From assembly GCA_032622095.1 (NCBI GenBank), contig CP136069.1, positions 119,588,126 through 119,652,125 on the forward strand: 64,000 nucleotides of DNA, written 5' to 3'. The position numbers and the translations under genes are program-made. Under the pieces are notes generated by a model. That model had not been told where the DNA came from, made no database searches, and worked only from the letters and a program-made list of their open reading frames with translations. Source of the stretch: Siphonodentalium dalli. Lineage: Eukaryota > Mollusca > Scaphopoda > Gadilida > Siphonodentaliidae. Positions within the stretch are counted from its first letter, which is position 1. The number at the start of each line of letters is the position of its first letter. Below, piece after piece: positions 11,623 to 21,262 of the stretch.

Positions 11623-12203
11623 ACTAGAAGGTGACCCGACTTCGTCCGGGCTTTGACCATGAATTGACCATTTTGAAGGTCAAAGTCAAGTGGGGTCACG
11701 ATCTGACCCGTCCAAAACACAAACCCGGACAAAAGTACCCAACAAAAGTACCCGTCGAAATCATCCGGTTTTACCCGATTTGACCTCGAATTAATCATTT
11801 TGAAGATCAAGGTCAGGTCGGGGTCACGACTCGGGCCGTCCAAAACACTCAGTGGATAAAAGTAACCCTACGTTTCAAAATTGGCGATTTGACCTTGAAT
11901 TGACCCGACTTCAAGGTCGAGGTCACGTCGCACGGGCAAATGAATATGCTTATGAGACTCCCCATACGAAAGTACCCCCACATACCAAGTTTCATCGAAA
12001 TCCCGTGATATTCGGGCGTTTGACATTGAAATGACCCGATTTCAAGGTCAAGGTCACGTCGCACGGGCAAATTAATAGGCATATGTCACCCCCCCGGCGA
12101 AAATACCCCCACATACCAAGTTTCATCGAAATCGGGTCGGCCGTTTTCGAGTTCATCGCGAACACACACACAGACAGATCTTCCAAAATATATAATAGAC
12201 TAG
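11623..12203 (+). mobile_element. interspersed element copy 1, AGGTCA-rich
   Basis: It starts ACTAGAAGGTGACCCGACTT and ends with GCCGTTTTCGAGTTCATCGC, a CACACAGACAGATCTTCC stretch and AAAATATATAATAGACTAG, where copy 2 starts. The body is built from repeats of TTTGACCTTGAATTGACCCG, TTCAAGGTCAAGGTCACGTC and ATACCAAGTTTCATCGAAAT. No transposase. Element class unknown; the ACTAG ends and CAGACAGA tail are common in invertebrate interspersed repeats. Confidence 0.65.
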
Positions 12204-12930
12204 AGGTGACCCGACTTCGTCCGGGCATTGACCTTGAATTGTCCATTTTGAAGGTCAAGGTCAAGTGGGGTCACGATTTGACCAGTCCCAAACACTGCCC
12301 GGACAAAAGTACCCGACAAAAGTACCCGTCGAAATCCATCCGGTTTTACCCGATTTGACCTTGAATTGATCATTTTTAAGGTCAAGGTCAGGTCGGGCTC
12401 ACGACTCGACCCGTCCAAAACACCCAGTGGACAAAAGTAACCCTATGTATAAAATTTCGTCGAAATCCCATCATAATTGGCGATTTGACCTTGAATTGAC
12501 CCGATTTCAAGGTCACGTCGCATATGCAAATGAATATGCTTATGAGACTCCCCATACGAAAGTACCCCCTCATACCAAGTTTCGTCGAAATCCCGTGATA
12601 TTCGGGCGTTTGACCTTGAAATAACCCGATTTCAAGGTCAATGTCACGTCGCACGGGCAAATTAATAGATTTATGCCACTCCCCGGCCGAAGATACCTCC
12701 ACATACCAAGTTTCATCGAAATCCCGTTATATTCGGGCGTTTGACCTTGAAATTACCCGAATTCAATTTCAAGGTGACGTCGCACGGGTAAATTAATATG
12801 CCTATGCCAGTTCCCAGCCGAAAGTACCCCCACATGCCAAGTTTCATCGAAATCGGGTGGCCGTTTTCGAGTTCATCGCGATCACACAGACACGCACACA
12901 CAGATCTTCCAAAATATATAATAGACTAGC
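12199..12930 (+). mobile_element. interspersed element copy 2, AGGTCA-rich
   Basis: Same family and same order as the preceding element, with one more internal subrepeat. It starts ACTAGAGGTGACCCGACTTC, ends ATATATAATAGACTAG and joins the next element at a shared ACTAG. The head-to-tail order with shared ends suggests insertion at, or unequal exchange through, the TAGACTAG border. Confidence 0.65.
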
Positions 12931-13565
12931 CGATGAGCCCGACGTTGCCCGGGCTATTCAAAAACAAAATTTCAAGTCGATAGCTCCACCCTTTTCCGAG
13001 ATCTGGTCTGCGCATGCGCGACCCTTGCGTCGCACGGGCTCGGCGATCCGATAAAAATCGTATCCGGGGCAAGATACATTCACATAGCAAATTTCAAGTC
13101 GATAGCTCCACCGGTTTCCGAGATCTCGTCTGCTCATGCGCTGCACGGACGTCGCACGGGCTCGCCAATACGACAACGACGACCGCCGGGTCAAACTACA
13201 CACACGTACCAGGGCTATTCAAAAACCAAATTTCAAGTCGATAGCTCCACCCGTTTCCGAGACCTGGTCTGCGCATGCGCGAAGCTGACGTCGCACGGGC
13301 TCGGCGACCCGATAACATTCGTATCCGGGGCAAGATACATTCACATAGCAAATTTCAAGTCGATAGCTCCACCAGTTTCCGAGATCTCGTCTGCGCATGC
13401 GAGAAGCGGGTGCCGCACGGGCTCGCCAATACGACAACGACGACCGCCTGGTCAAACTACACACACGTACCAAGTTTCATCCCGATCGGTCGAGAATCGT
13501 AGATTTGTATAAATGACAGACAGACATACAGACAGACAGAGGTCTTCAAAATATATATGAGACTA
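12926..13565 (+). mobile_element. interspersed element copy 3, different body with the same ends
   Basis: The start GACTAGCCGATGAGCCCGAC and the end TTCAAAATATATATGAGACTAG-type border match the two AGGTCA-rich copies in kind, but the body is built from TTTCAAGTCGATAGCTCCAC, GTTTCCGAGATCTCGTCTGC, TGCGCATGCGCG and CGCACGGGCTCGGCGACCCG. Two internal subrepeats of about 250 bp. No coding frame. Confidence 0.6.
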
Positions 13566-13970
13566 GCCGATGAGCCCGACGTTGTCCGGGCTATTCAAAA
13601 ACCAAATTTCAAGTCGATAGCTATTCAAAAACCAAATTTCAAGTTGATAGCTCCACCCGTTTCCGAGATATCGTCTGCGCATGCGCGAAGCTGGCGCGCA
13701 CGGGCTCGGCGACCCGATAAAATTCGTATCCGGGGCAAGATACATTCACATAGCAAATTTCAAGTCGATAGCTCCACCCGTTTCCGAGATATCGTCTGCG
13801 CATGCGATGCACGGGCGTCGCACGCGGTCGCCAATACGACAACGACCGTGTCCGTGGGATTTTACCCCTAGATAGGAAGTTTGGTCTCGATCGGTGGAGA
13901 ATCGTAGATTTGTATTAATGACAGACAGACAAACAGATAGATTTTATCAAAATATATAAGAGAGATATGT
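13561..13970 (+). mobile_element. interspersed element copy 4, same family as copy 3
   Basis: It begins GACTAGCCGATGAGCCCGAC with the same subrepeats and ends in CAGACAGACAAACAGATAGA followed by AAAATATATAAGAGAG. The subrepeat start CTATTCAAAAACCAAATTTC is duplicated near 13590-13640. Confidence 0.6.
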
Positions 13971-14148
13971 AAATTAGATAGATTGTATCAAAATATATAG
14001 GAGAGATATGTAAATTATCTACACACCATTACTGGTGTTTGTCAAAGTTTAGTGGGGTATATCAATACTCATTCACGATCATATCATTGAGGTCCGGAGG
14101 ATGTGGGTTATATCTCGAATACAGATTGTATCAAAATATATAGGAGAG

Positions 14149-14440
14149 ACTAGCCGATGAGCCCGACGTTGTCCGGGCTATTCAAAAACCAAATTTCAAG
14201 TCGATAGCTCTACCCAGCCCGACGTTGTCCGGGCTATTCAAAAACCAAATTTCAAGTCGATAGCTCCACCCGTTTCCGATATCTCGTCTGCGCATGCGCG
14301 AAGCTGGCGTCGCACGGGCTCGGCGACCCGATAAAATTCGTATCCGGGGCAAGATACATTCACATAGCATATTTCAAGTCGATAGCTCCACTCGTTTACG
14401 GAATCTCGTCGAACTAGTGGCGTTGGTATCTGATGCAAAA
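14149..14440 (+). mobile_element. interspersed element copy 5, truncated
   Basis: The same start appears at 14149, with the first 60 bp duplicated (GCCCGACGTTGTCCGGGCTA occurs twice). The copy breaks off after TTTACGGAATCTCGTC at about 14412. The flank 13971-14148 repeats AGATTGTATCAAAATATATA, the tail phrase of the previous copy. Confidence 0.55.
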
Positions 14441-14706
14441 GACGAAATTGTGAGTGTTGGTTTGTAACCAGGATTTCTGAGAAGCATTATGCCTATATCC
14501 ACACTAACTACCCCCTAAGTCCTGACCTAAGTGTCGTACATACTATAACAATGATGCTGAACACTTCGATGCAATTATATTGCAGAAATGTTGTAAGAGT
14601 ACTATGGCCCGTATATCTCTCTGCAGATGCTAATAACGTTGAATGGTAAACAAACGCTCTTTATAGCGATGCGTCAAAAACAAACGCTCATTAAATTATC
14701 ACTTGA

Positions 14707-14790
14707 TTAACTCATTCAGTGCCGGCGACGTATATATACGTCGCCCGAAAAGCGCCAACCATTTGCCGGCGACGTATATATACGTCGCCC
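14707..14790. repeat. duplicated 22-bp perfect palindrome behind TTAA
   Basis: The 22-bp palindrome with GGCGACG arms around TATATATA occurs at 14724-14745 and 14768-14789. It follows TTAACTCATTCAGTGCC at 14707. TTAA followed by a short head and an inverted ACGT palindrome is the layout of many piggyBac-like ends, and the TTAA-flanked element at 32.6-32.9 kb has a similar head. The opposite end was not found, so this is at most a solo terminus. Confidence 0.45.
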
Positions 14791-15261
14791 AGAACATCTC
14801 GCTTAAAACATGCTCTACTGTGCGAAAATTTTACGATTTCATTATTGGTGTACATGTTTAAAACACTGTGGATTACAAGTCACATCTTGGAAGAATTTTC
14901 ATCGGGGGGGGGGTGAGTGGCGGCTGTTATGTTTATACGCGCATGCGTAGATCCAATTTGTAAACCATGGCGTATAGCCGAAGATATCTCCGTTCAAACG
15001 ACGTATCGGGCAGCTCCGTACGTTGAGGCATTCGGGAGATAGAGCCGCCTGAATATAGGTGGTGAAAAATTGTGTGTTATGTGGGCGTGACTAAAGTCTT
15101 GCAGAGTTCAAACTCTCTAAGAGGTCAACGTATACAGCGTCCAGATCTGTTAATTGGAGACCGATTTTGATTGCGTAAAAGGCGATTACTATGAAGTCGG
15201 GCATGTATGGAATACTGTTAGGGCCAACTCGCAACGGGGCGGGGAATATGAAATCCGCCAG
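14791..15261. other. no gene recognised
   Basis: Only short frames. A run of ten G lies at about 14904. The region is less AT-rich than the flanks. Confidence 0.3.
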
Positions 15262-15475
15262 TCGCGGAAACCGCCGAAACCGCGGACAGCGCCAAAATGT
15301 CCAGACGCGCACACATATTGTCACGCGAGGGATCCGCGGAAAGCGCCAAAATGAAACGTAATCTCGTTTCATTATCTCGCTTTCGGCGGTTCTGTCGTTT
15401 GATTTCTTCGCCCCGCGGAAAGCGAAATAATCAAACGAGATCTCGTTTCATTTTGGCGGTTTCGGCGGTTTCCTC
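15262..15475. repeat. GC-rich inverted repeat with E2F-like motifs
   Basis: GGAAACCGCCGAAACCGC on the left faces GCGGTTTCGGCGGTTTCC on the right. Inside are a TGAAACGTAATCTCGTTTCA palindrome near 15350 and an AACGAGATCTCGTT palindrome near 15440. GCGCCAAAA, the E2F consensus, occurs twice near 15290 and 15343, and its close variant TTTTGGCGG near 15452. Not clearly a promoter: no adjoining gene. Confidence 0.5.
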
Positions 15476-16383
15476 GCTCAAGCCGGAATATGGCCGGAAC
15501 ACGGACCGGAAGTATTTGTTAATGTCAAGGATTTTCTACAACAATGGCGCGAACTTGGAAGTTGATGTAGATTTGAGTTGCAAAACATTGAGTTAAATAC
15601 AGTATTCGAAGATTCAACAGTCCTGCAGATCGGCTAACTGGATGAACCTACGACTAGTCCGAGTTGAGGTGAGTTTTATTTTCCCGAACTTATATCGCCA
15701 ACCCCGATTCAGAATGTTGAAATGAGATTGACTCGACAATCGGGTATCCAATTAGTCCAAAATTGACTATACATTGAATGTATAGTCCAACTATACGGGA
15801 TACTAAAGATATCCCGTCGAAATTTCCCCCATGCCTCGCAACGGAGCTTTTTCTTCAAGTCCGGAAAGGAAGAATGTGACGCAAGATACGACCAAACCGC
15901 GATGTTTTCCGGGTAATACATGTGCTACTGCATCACCCTGACATACCTTTCATATTCCTTTTCCAAAAATGAGAGATTTATTGAGAATATTCCGCTGGAG
16001 CCGACGGTTTTTTAAACAGTTTTAAACATTGGGTTTGCTCGATCGAACTCCGGTCACACCGCACTCGCTGTCGTGGGAGCAAGTATTTTCGTACCCTGAC
16101 CAGCTCGTACCCTCCGAAAAAGTAAATTCGTACTCTAGCGCGAAACTATTTAGATATTTCAATAAGGCGTGCGTTCAGTTTCTCATCTAATAACTTTGCT
16201 TAGCTCATTTTTAACCGGGATTGAACGTATACTATGGAACCCACAGTGATCTCTTGGATGTAAAAGATACAGAAATAGAACAGTAACATGCCTGATGTCT
16301 TGGACGTGAAAGATACAGAAGTAGAACAGAAACCTGCCTATATATATATATACATACAAATTAAATTAAATAACCATACTTAC

Positions 16384-16498
16384 CTGTTTTCAATCGTCGT
16401 ATTTCATCACTATGCGCCGTGTCGTAATCCAGTTTCTCGTCTAATAACATAAATTTGTCCACCCTGTTTTTAGGGAATGGGTCCTGGGTCTTTGCCAT
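16384..16498 (-). other. exon-like segment in the left arm, mirror of 17241-17355
   Basis: The same 115-bp open segment with ATG at 16498 and donor GTAAG at 16383-16379, reading outward from the loop on the minus strand. Identical to the right-arm copy at protein level over the readable stretch. Whether either copy is transcribed cannot be told here. Confidence 0.35.
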
Positions 16499-16696
16499 TG
16501 GGAAACAAATTGCGTCATAGAGGTTTACACTTAGTAAGGCCTATGATCGATAACGATTATAGTATGGAGAGTTGTCAGTGTGAAAATAGTGTAATCAAAT
16601 ACTTTGATGTATATTATATTTGCCAATAAAAAACATCAAAACAATAATACATATTACAAATAAAAAAAACAAGAATATGTGCATAGATAATATCAT

Positions 16697-17100
16697 TCAC
16701 CACAGGCTCACGCGTTTGCCATCGCACATACATTCCCGTGAACAGAAACTGCAGCAGTTGCAGCGAGCGCAATTACATTTTAGTTTATTGCACATCAAGT
16801 TACACTTGATGTCCGAGACAACTAACGGGCTCATTCCATCAACAATAAATTGTTTGAGAATCGCCGCTCGATAACAATGACTTCCTGAAAGTATACCAGA
16901 AACCTCTTCAGGACAACAGCCGTGCCTCAGCACAACTGCAGAACTTTGCCTGCCATCACAGTCTGCACGGCCCACCTCCTGCCAATAAGAAATACAACTT
17001 GCTGGTGCACCCCAGTGCACAACAATGTCGACATCAGGGATGTCCATCCCCATGCCAAATGCTATCGTAGCGACAAGAACTCTCGTATTCCCATGTCTGA
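16697..17100 (-). pseudogene. RecQ-family DNA helicase C-terminal fragment
   Basis: Minus-strand frame in the loop of the long inverted repeat. It holds helicase motif V (VLVATIAFGMGMDIPDV, starting upstream of the first Met at 17053), then HWGAP and motif VI SYWQEVGRADCDG at residues 22-34 counted from that Met. Next comes C60-x-R-A-A-I-L-K-Q-F, matching the RecQ zinc-binding CRR-LL-F pattern, and ten cysteines between residues 84 and 110. RecQ enzymes unwind DNA 3' to 5' in repair. In this copy GRAGRDG has become GRADCDG, removing the arginine finger, and motifs 0-IV are absent, so it cannot be an active helicase. It is a captured exon or retained pseudogene piece. The frame runs into the right arm without a stop. 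Confidence 0.8.
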
Positions 17101-17240
17101 AATTTCTTGTTTTTTTTATTTGTAATATACATCAAAGTATTTGATTACACTATTTTCACACTGACAACTCTCCATACTATAATCGTTATCGGTCATAGGC
17201 CTTACTAAGTGTAAACCTCTATGACGCAATTTGTTTCCCA

Positions 17241-17355
17241 ATGGCAAAGACCCAGGACCCATTCCCTAAAAACAGGGTTGACAAATTTATGTTATTAGAC
17301 GAGAAACTGGATTACGACACGGCGCATAGTGATGAAATACGACGATTGAAAACAG
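17241..17355 (+). other. exon-like segment in the right arm, 38 codons then GTAAGT
   Basis: An ATG at 17241 opens 38 codons (starting MAKTQDPFPKNRVDKFMLLD, ending EIRRLKT) that end precisely at a consensus donor, CAG|GTAAGT. It reads outward from the loop. The left-arm copy differs by a synonymous GTG/GTT change, which hints at coding constraint but is only one site. No family recognised. A downstream segment at about 17820-17941 is open in two frames, and one of them would follow in phase from a CAG acceptor at 17812-17814. Confidence 0.35.
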
Positions 17356-17977
17356 GTAAGTATGGTTATTTAATTTAATTTGTATGTATATATATATATA
17401 TATAGGCAGGTTTCTGTTCTACTTCTGTATCTTTCACGTCCAAGACATCAGGCATGTTACTGTTCTATTTCTGTATCTTTTACGTCCAAGAGATCACTGT
17501 GGGTTCCATAGTATACGTTCAATCCCGGTTAAAAATGAGCTAAGCAAAGTTATTAGATGAGAAACTGAACGCACGCCTTATTGAAATATCTAAATAGTTT
17601 CGCGCTAGAGTACGAATTTACTTTTTCGGAGGGTACGAGCTGGTCAGGGTACGAAAATACTTGCTCCCACGACAGCGAGTGCGGTGTGACCAGAGTTCGA
17701 TCGAGCAAACCCAATGTTTAAAACTGTTTAAAAAACCGTCGGCTCCAGCGGAATATTCTCAATAAATCTCTCATTTTTGGAAAAGGAATATGAAAGGTAT
17801 GTCAGGGTGATGCAGTAGCACATGTATTACCCGGAAAACATCGCGGTTTGGTCGTATCTTGCGTCACATTCTTCCTTTCCGGACTTGAAGAAAAAGCTCC
17901 GTTGCGAGGCATGGGGGAAATTTCGACGGGATATCTTTAGTATCCCGTAGATTTTCGACTAGTATCCAATAATCACA

Positions 17978-18112
17978 GTTGTTGGAAATTTGTGTCAAAT
18001 TGCCAACAACACCGAAAACATCGGATATCCCCACCCCTACTAATTATGTAATAAGTAGGGGTGGGGATATCTGTTTTTTCGTTTTTTTTTACAAAAATTT
18101 CCAACAATTAAA
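17978..18112. mobile_element. foldback hairpin element, about 135 bp
   Basis: A perfect 18-bp stem (18024-18041 with 18054-18071, GATATCCCCACCCCTACT) surrounds a 12-nt loop. It is extended by GAAAACA/TGTTTTTTC and TTGTTGGAAATTT/AAATTTCCAACAA outer arms. It lies 30 bp from the end of the long inverted repeat. Confidence 0.7.
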
Positions 18113-18167
18113 AATAACTACGGATGCCATGGGAAATGAATAATCCATCAAATTTTATTTTAATTTA

Positions 18168-18514
18168 AGTGAACGTTGTTACGTTCAGACGACCACGTTT
18201 CAATCGTAAGTGGAAGGATTTTTGTCGTAGGAAGTAACCGGTAGTTAGATTGCGCATGCTCACGTCAAAAAATAATATCAAGTTTGATTTTAGATTCTAA
18301 ATTGTGGCGTATCCTTCGATACCTCCACTTGCGATGTAATTGCAGTCGTGTGTACGTAAAAATCATGACTGGAAAGATCGCATGGTAGTCAATCACATGC
18401 TTTACGATATCATCTTGTACGACAACATCGCAATCGTGTGAACAAACTATTCAAAATCTCGTCGGGCCCGATTCATCCACTTAAGATTGTATCCTGGTCG
18501 TCTGAACGTTCACT
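18168..18514. mobile_element. 347-bp MITE, AGTGAACGTT ends
   Basis: The left end AGTGAACGTT(GTTACGTT)CAGACGACCA and the right end TGGTCGTCTGAACGTTCACT are inverted, with an 8-bp insertion in the left copy, followed inside by CAATCGTAAGTGGA/TCCACTTAAGATTG. No coding frame and no clear target duplication. Confidence 0.7.
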
Positions 18515-18534
18515 AAATTTTTAGGCACTTCTGA

Positions 18535-18860
18535 GAGTGAGACACCAGTATTGCCGAAGGGGTCCCTCTCACCTAAAAAAGTGCTGAAGGGTACACATGA
18601 TTTGTGATTGGCACGAACACCATTACTTAAATTGTGTTTATGAAAGTCTGGCGCCCATTAGCAGTTTGTTTTCAGTACATTTTAATATTCATTGGAATGT
18701 AAACAATTATTCTCTAACAGAAATCATTGCAGATACGAAAACTGAATGCCTTCAGAACGACATTTCAAACCCTGTGTACCCTTCAGCACATTTTGAAAAT
18801 CCTGTGTACCCTTCAGCACTTATTTTGGTGAGAGTGACCCCTTCAGCACCAGTATTGGCA
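18535..18860. mobile_element. foldback element with arms of about 57 bp
   Basis: Left arm 18539-18598 and right arm 18803-18857 are inverted copies sharing GAAGGGGTC-CTCTCACC, AAGTGCTGAAGGGTACACA. The right side has a 36-bp direct duplication of CTGTGTACCCTTCAGCAC. The 97-codon frame at 18597-18890 runs through the repeats and is not a gene. Confidence 0.65.
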
Positions 18861-18889
18861 GTAAGTTGGTATACCATGCAGTCCTTTTA

Positions 18890-19800
18890 ATTAGCCCTCG
18901 GCATTCGGCACTGCCGAGAACGAGCCGAGGAGATTCCACATTAAGGGGCCCGGTGTTATGATAATATAACAACCATGCCGTGTCCATGCGAGTATGCCAA
19001 TATTAGGCAATGCGGTTTAGTTCTTTGCGATTCACAGTACAGTTGTGCTTGACATATAAGCCCATGCACACGGCTCAGCCATTTTACAATTCCGGCGGCA
19101 GAGATTTTTAAATGTGGCTGGCGTTAGAGATAATATGGCTGGCGGCGGCTTGTGGCCAATATGGCTGGCGGCGGCGGCGTGCGATGGCGGCTTCGGGCTC
19201 TACAGTGAAGAGTGTTCTGTTAGTTTCTTCTTGATACAGTAAGAACAAACACTCATCTGAATTCTCTACAGAACAGTTTTGGTGGCAATGAATTAAGTAT
19301 GACAGTGTATGTTATACCTTCACAATATCTAGAGGGATTGGTGTCATATGTTGTAAGTCATTCGTGCATTCATAATCAAGCCGATTCTGGAACACGTCAA
19401 GGGTGTGCACCCACAGCGTTCAATTTGAAGTTTGAAGCTTTTAATACCCCTTAAGCTTCATTTCAGTCATAATATACCATACATCAGATATATACCAGTA
19501 ATATGGTCTCACATTTTAGTGGTTTAAGAAAACTTAACCAAAGTATTCTCTGTAGCTATAGCTTTGTTAAACAGTTAAATGGATTGTGAACAAATACTTT
19601 CTATCTAATGATGTTGTAATTATTGTTTACCAACAATGGGCTTTGTTTATGTCTAGTAATGTCATGTTCCCTTGTACCTCTCTTCTTATGAATTGATATT
19701 AAATTTTGTTATGTTCTGCTGTAATATGCATAAAATCATCTTTTGAAACAAAACTTGTGCATAAAATTGACAATCGGTTATGAACTGATTGAAAATAGGA
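18890..19800. other. no gene recognised
   Basis: A short CCTCGGCA/TGCCGAGG palindrome at about 18896-18936 and a GGCTGGCGGCGGC-rich patch at 19110-19195 stand out. Otherwise unremarkable. Confidence 0.3.
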
Positions 19801-19809
19801 TACTGGTTT

Positions 19810-20240
19810 CGCACGCGTAACACACATGACAGAGTGATGTAACACACGTGACAGTGAATATGCTATCAGGGCGAGAAATACATTCAACTCTCATTAAAAG
19901 TACTAATTGCACATTGAAGTACATGTAGAGTCTTTTTTCTTATTGGAAAAAAGCGCCAATTATGTATCTGACAGACAAGTAACTTCGCAGACTTTTTGCA
20001 TAGAAAACAGAGGTCCTTTTTTTCTCATTTGTGCGCTGTAACACACGTGACAGTCATATACAAGCATGGTACAGTAATACATTTACTACACAGCCTTAAG
20101 GACCGATCGCATAGTTATGATGGGTTTATTATCTCGACTATACAGTGAATCATTTTATATTATATTGAATGCACACCAAATGCTGCTTGAAAATATCACC
20201 AAAATTTCGTGCAAAATGTAACACACGTGACATGGAATGG
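19810..20240. repeat. dispersed motif GTAACACACGTGACA, four copies
   Basis: GTAACACAC(G/A)TGACA occurs near 19817, 19840, 20039 and 20219 with unrelated spacers of 20-200 bp. Each copy except one holds the E-box CACGTG. The spacers are not repeats of each other, so this is not an ordinary tandem array. Confidence 0.5.
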
Positions 20241-20470
20241 CCCTATAGAATGTTTGCAAATTTAGGAGAGAATGAGTACGTATTCACAGTGTGCAAAAGA
20301 CGATTGGCACACCTCCGAAATTATCCAGGTTCACCAATAATAAACAAATCTGGGAATTCTGCCTTCTAATCTAACGTCAACATATTTGGCTGAATTCAAG
20401 GTGAAGTTATCTGCATGCGAATTATTGACTTCTCTAAATGTAAATTATAAGCAATATTTGAAATGAATAG

Positions 20471-20828
20471 AGTGAACCACCGATCGATCTATAAATCACA
20501 ATAGACCAATCGTGCTGAACTAGATCGATTGATCTTTCTGACACCGTGGTCACTGTTGTAAGAGATTTCTTGAATATTGAAATTTTGTTTGCTTGAAGAT
20601 TTGTTCAAATTTATAATGAATATTAATTAATACCAGCAACAATTATACCTTGTCTTTCATTAGTTTCAAAATAAATCATAATTAATTTTTTACAAAAAAA
20701 TGGTTGTAACTTGAAAGAACAATTTAGAGTAGGCGTACTCCCTTTATCCAAGATTCATGCTGGCTGTGAAAGACCGATCGGTCTATTTTAGCCCGATCAG
20801 GCTGTTATTGATTGATCGGTGGTTCACC
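20471..20828. mobile_element. about 358-bp MITE, GTGAACCACCGATCGATC ends
   Basis: The left GTGAACCACCGATCGATCTA faces the right GATTGATCGGTGGTTCAC, and the subterminal AATAGACCAATCG faces CGATCGGTCTATTTT. The GATCGATC/CCGATCGG-rich ends can form extended hairpins. No transposase. Confidence 0.65.
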
Positions 20829-21262
20829 CAGACCTGTAGGATATGCGTGCTATAGCATATACCGGTAGATAAGGCGTTTCATGTATGGGAGGCCCATTTC
20901 ACTTGAAAGAACAATTTAGAGTAGGCCTACTCCCTTTATCCAAGATTCATGCTGGCTGTGAAAGACCGATTGGTCTATTTTAGCCTGATCGGTCTATTTT
21001 AGCCCGATCGGGCTATTATTGATTGATCGGTGGTTCACCCAGACCTGTAGGATATGCGTGCTATAGCATATAGATAAGGCGTTTCATGTATGGGAGGCCC
21101 ATTTCACTTGAAAGAACAATTTAGAGTAGGGCTACTCCCTTTATCCAAGATTCACGCTGGCTGTGAAAGACCGATCGGTCTATTTTAGCCCGATCGGGCT
21201 ATTATTGATTGATCGGTGGTTCACCCAGACCTGTAGGATATGCGCGCTATAGCATAGCATAT
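20710..21262. repeat. three tandem copies of the MITE 3' half plus flank, unit about 200 bp
   Basis: ACTTGAAAGAACAATTTAGA through GGTTCACCCAGACCTGTAGG and TGCTATAGCATATAGATAAG repeats at about 20710, 20903 and 21108 with few differences. The second copy has an extra internal GATCGGTCTATTTTAGCC. The unit includes the right MITE end and 70 bp of flank, so the array arose by duplication after insertion, not by transposition. Confidence 0.75.

Larger units (their letters stand above)
15795..17949. mobile_element. 2.15-kb near-perfect inverted repeat around a RecQ fragment
   Basis: The left arm, 15795 to about 16673, and the right arm, about 17102 to 17949, are reverse complements with only scattered substitutions (roughly 98-99 percent by eye), length change in a TA microsatellite and a 42-bp extra piece near the loop in the left arm. 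The outer ends read TACGGGATACTAAAGATATC and its complement, so a TA flanks CGGG...CCCG on both sides, compatible with TA target duplication but also trivially palindromic. The loop of about 430 bp encodes a RecQ-type helicase fragment on the minus strand. Each arm carries the same 115-bp open exon-like segment with a GTAAGT donor. It could be a long-TIR transposon with captured host sequence, a genomic palindrome, or an assembly fold-back. Confidence 0.85.

Noticed and set aside
12926-13000. Possible second hammerhead: CCGATGA followed by a GCCC...GGGC stem in the 12.9-14.4 kb repeats
   Set aside because: The first base pattern is CCGATGA instead of CTGATGA, and the required GAAA after stem II is replaced by TATTC, so the catalytic core is absent.
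15709-15921. Minus frame of 70 codons at the left border of the long inverted repeat
   Set aside because: The part inside the arm recurs in the right arm (from 17824), but the frame continues into unrelated flank on the left, so it is not a unit of its own.
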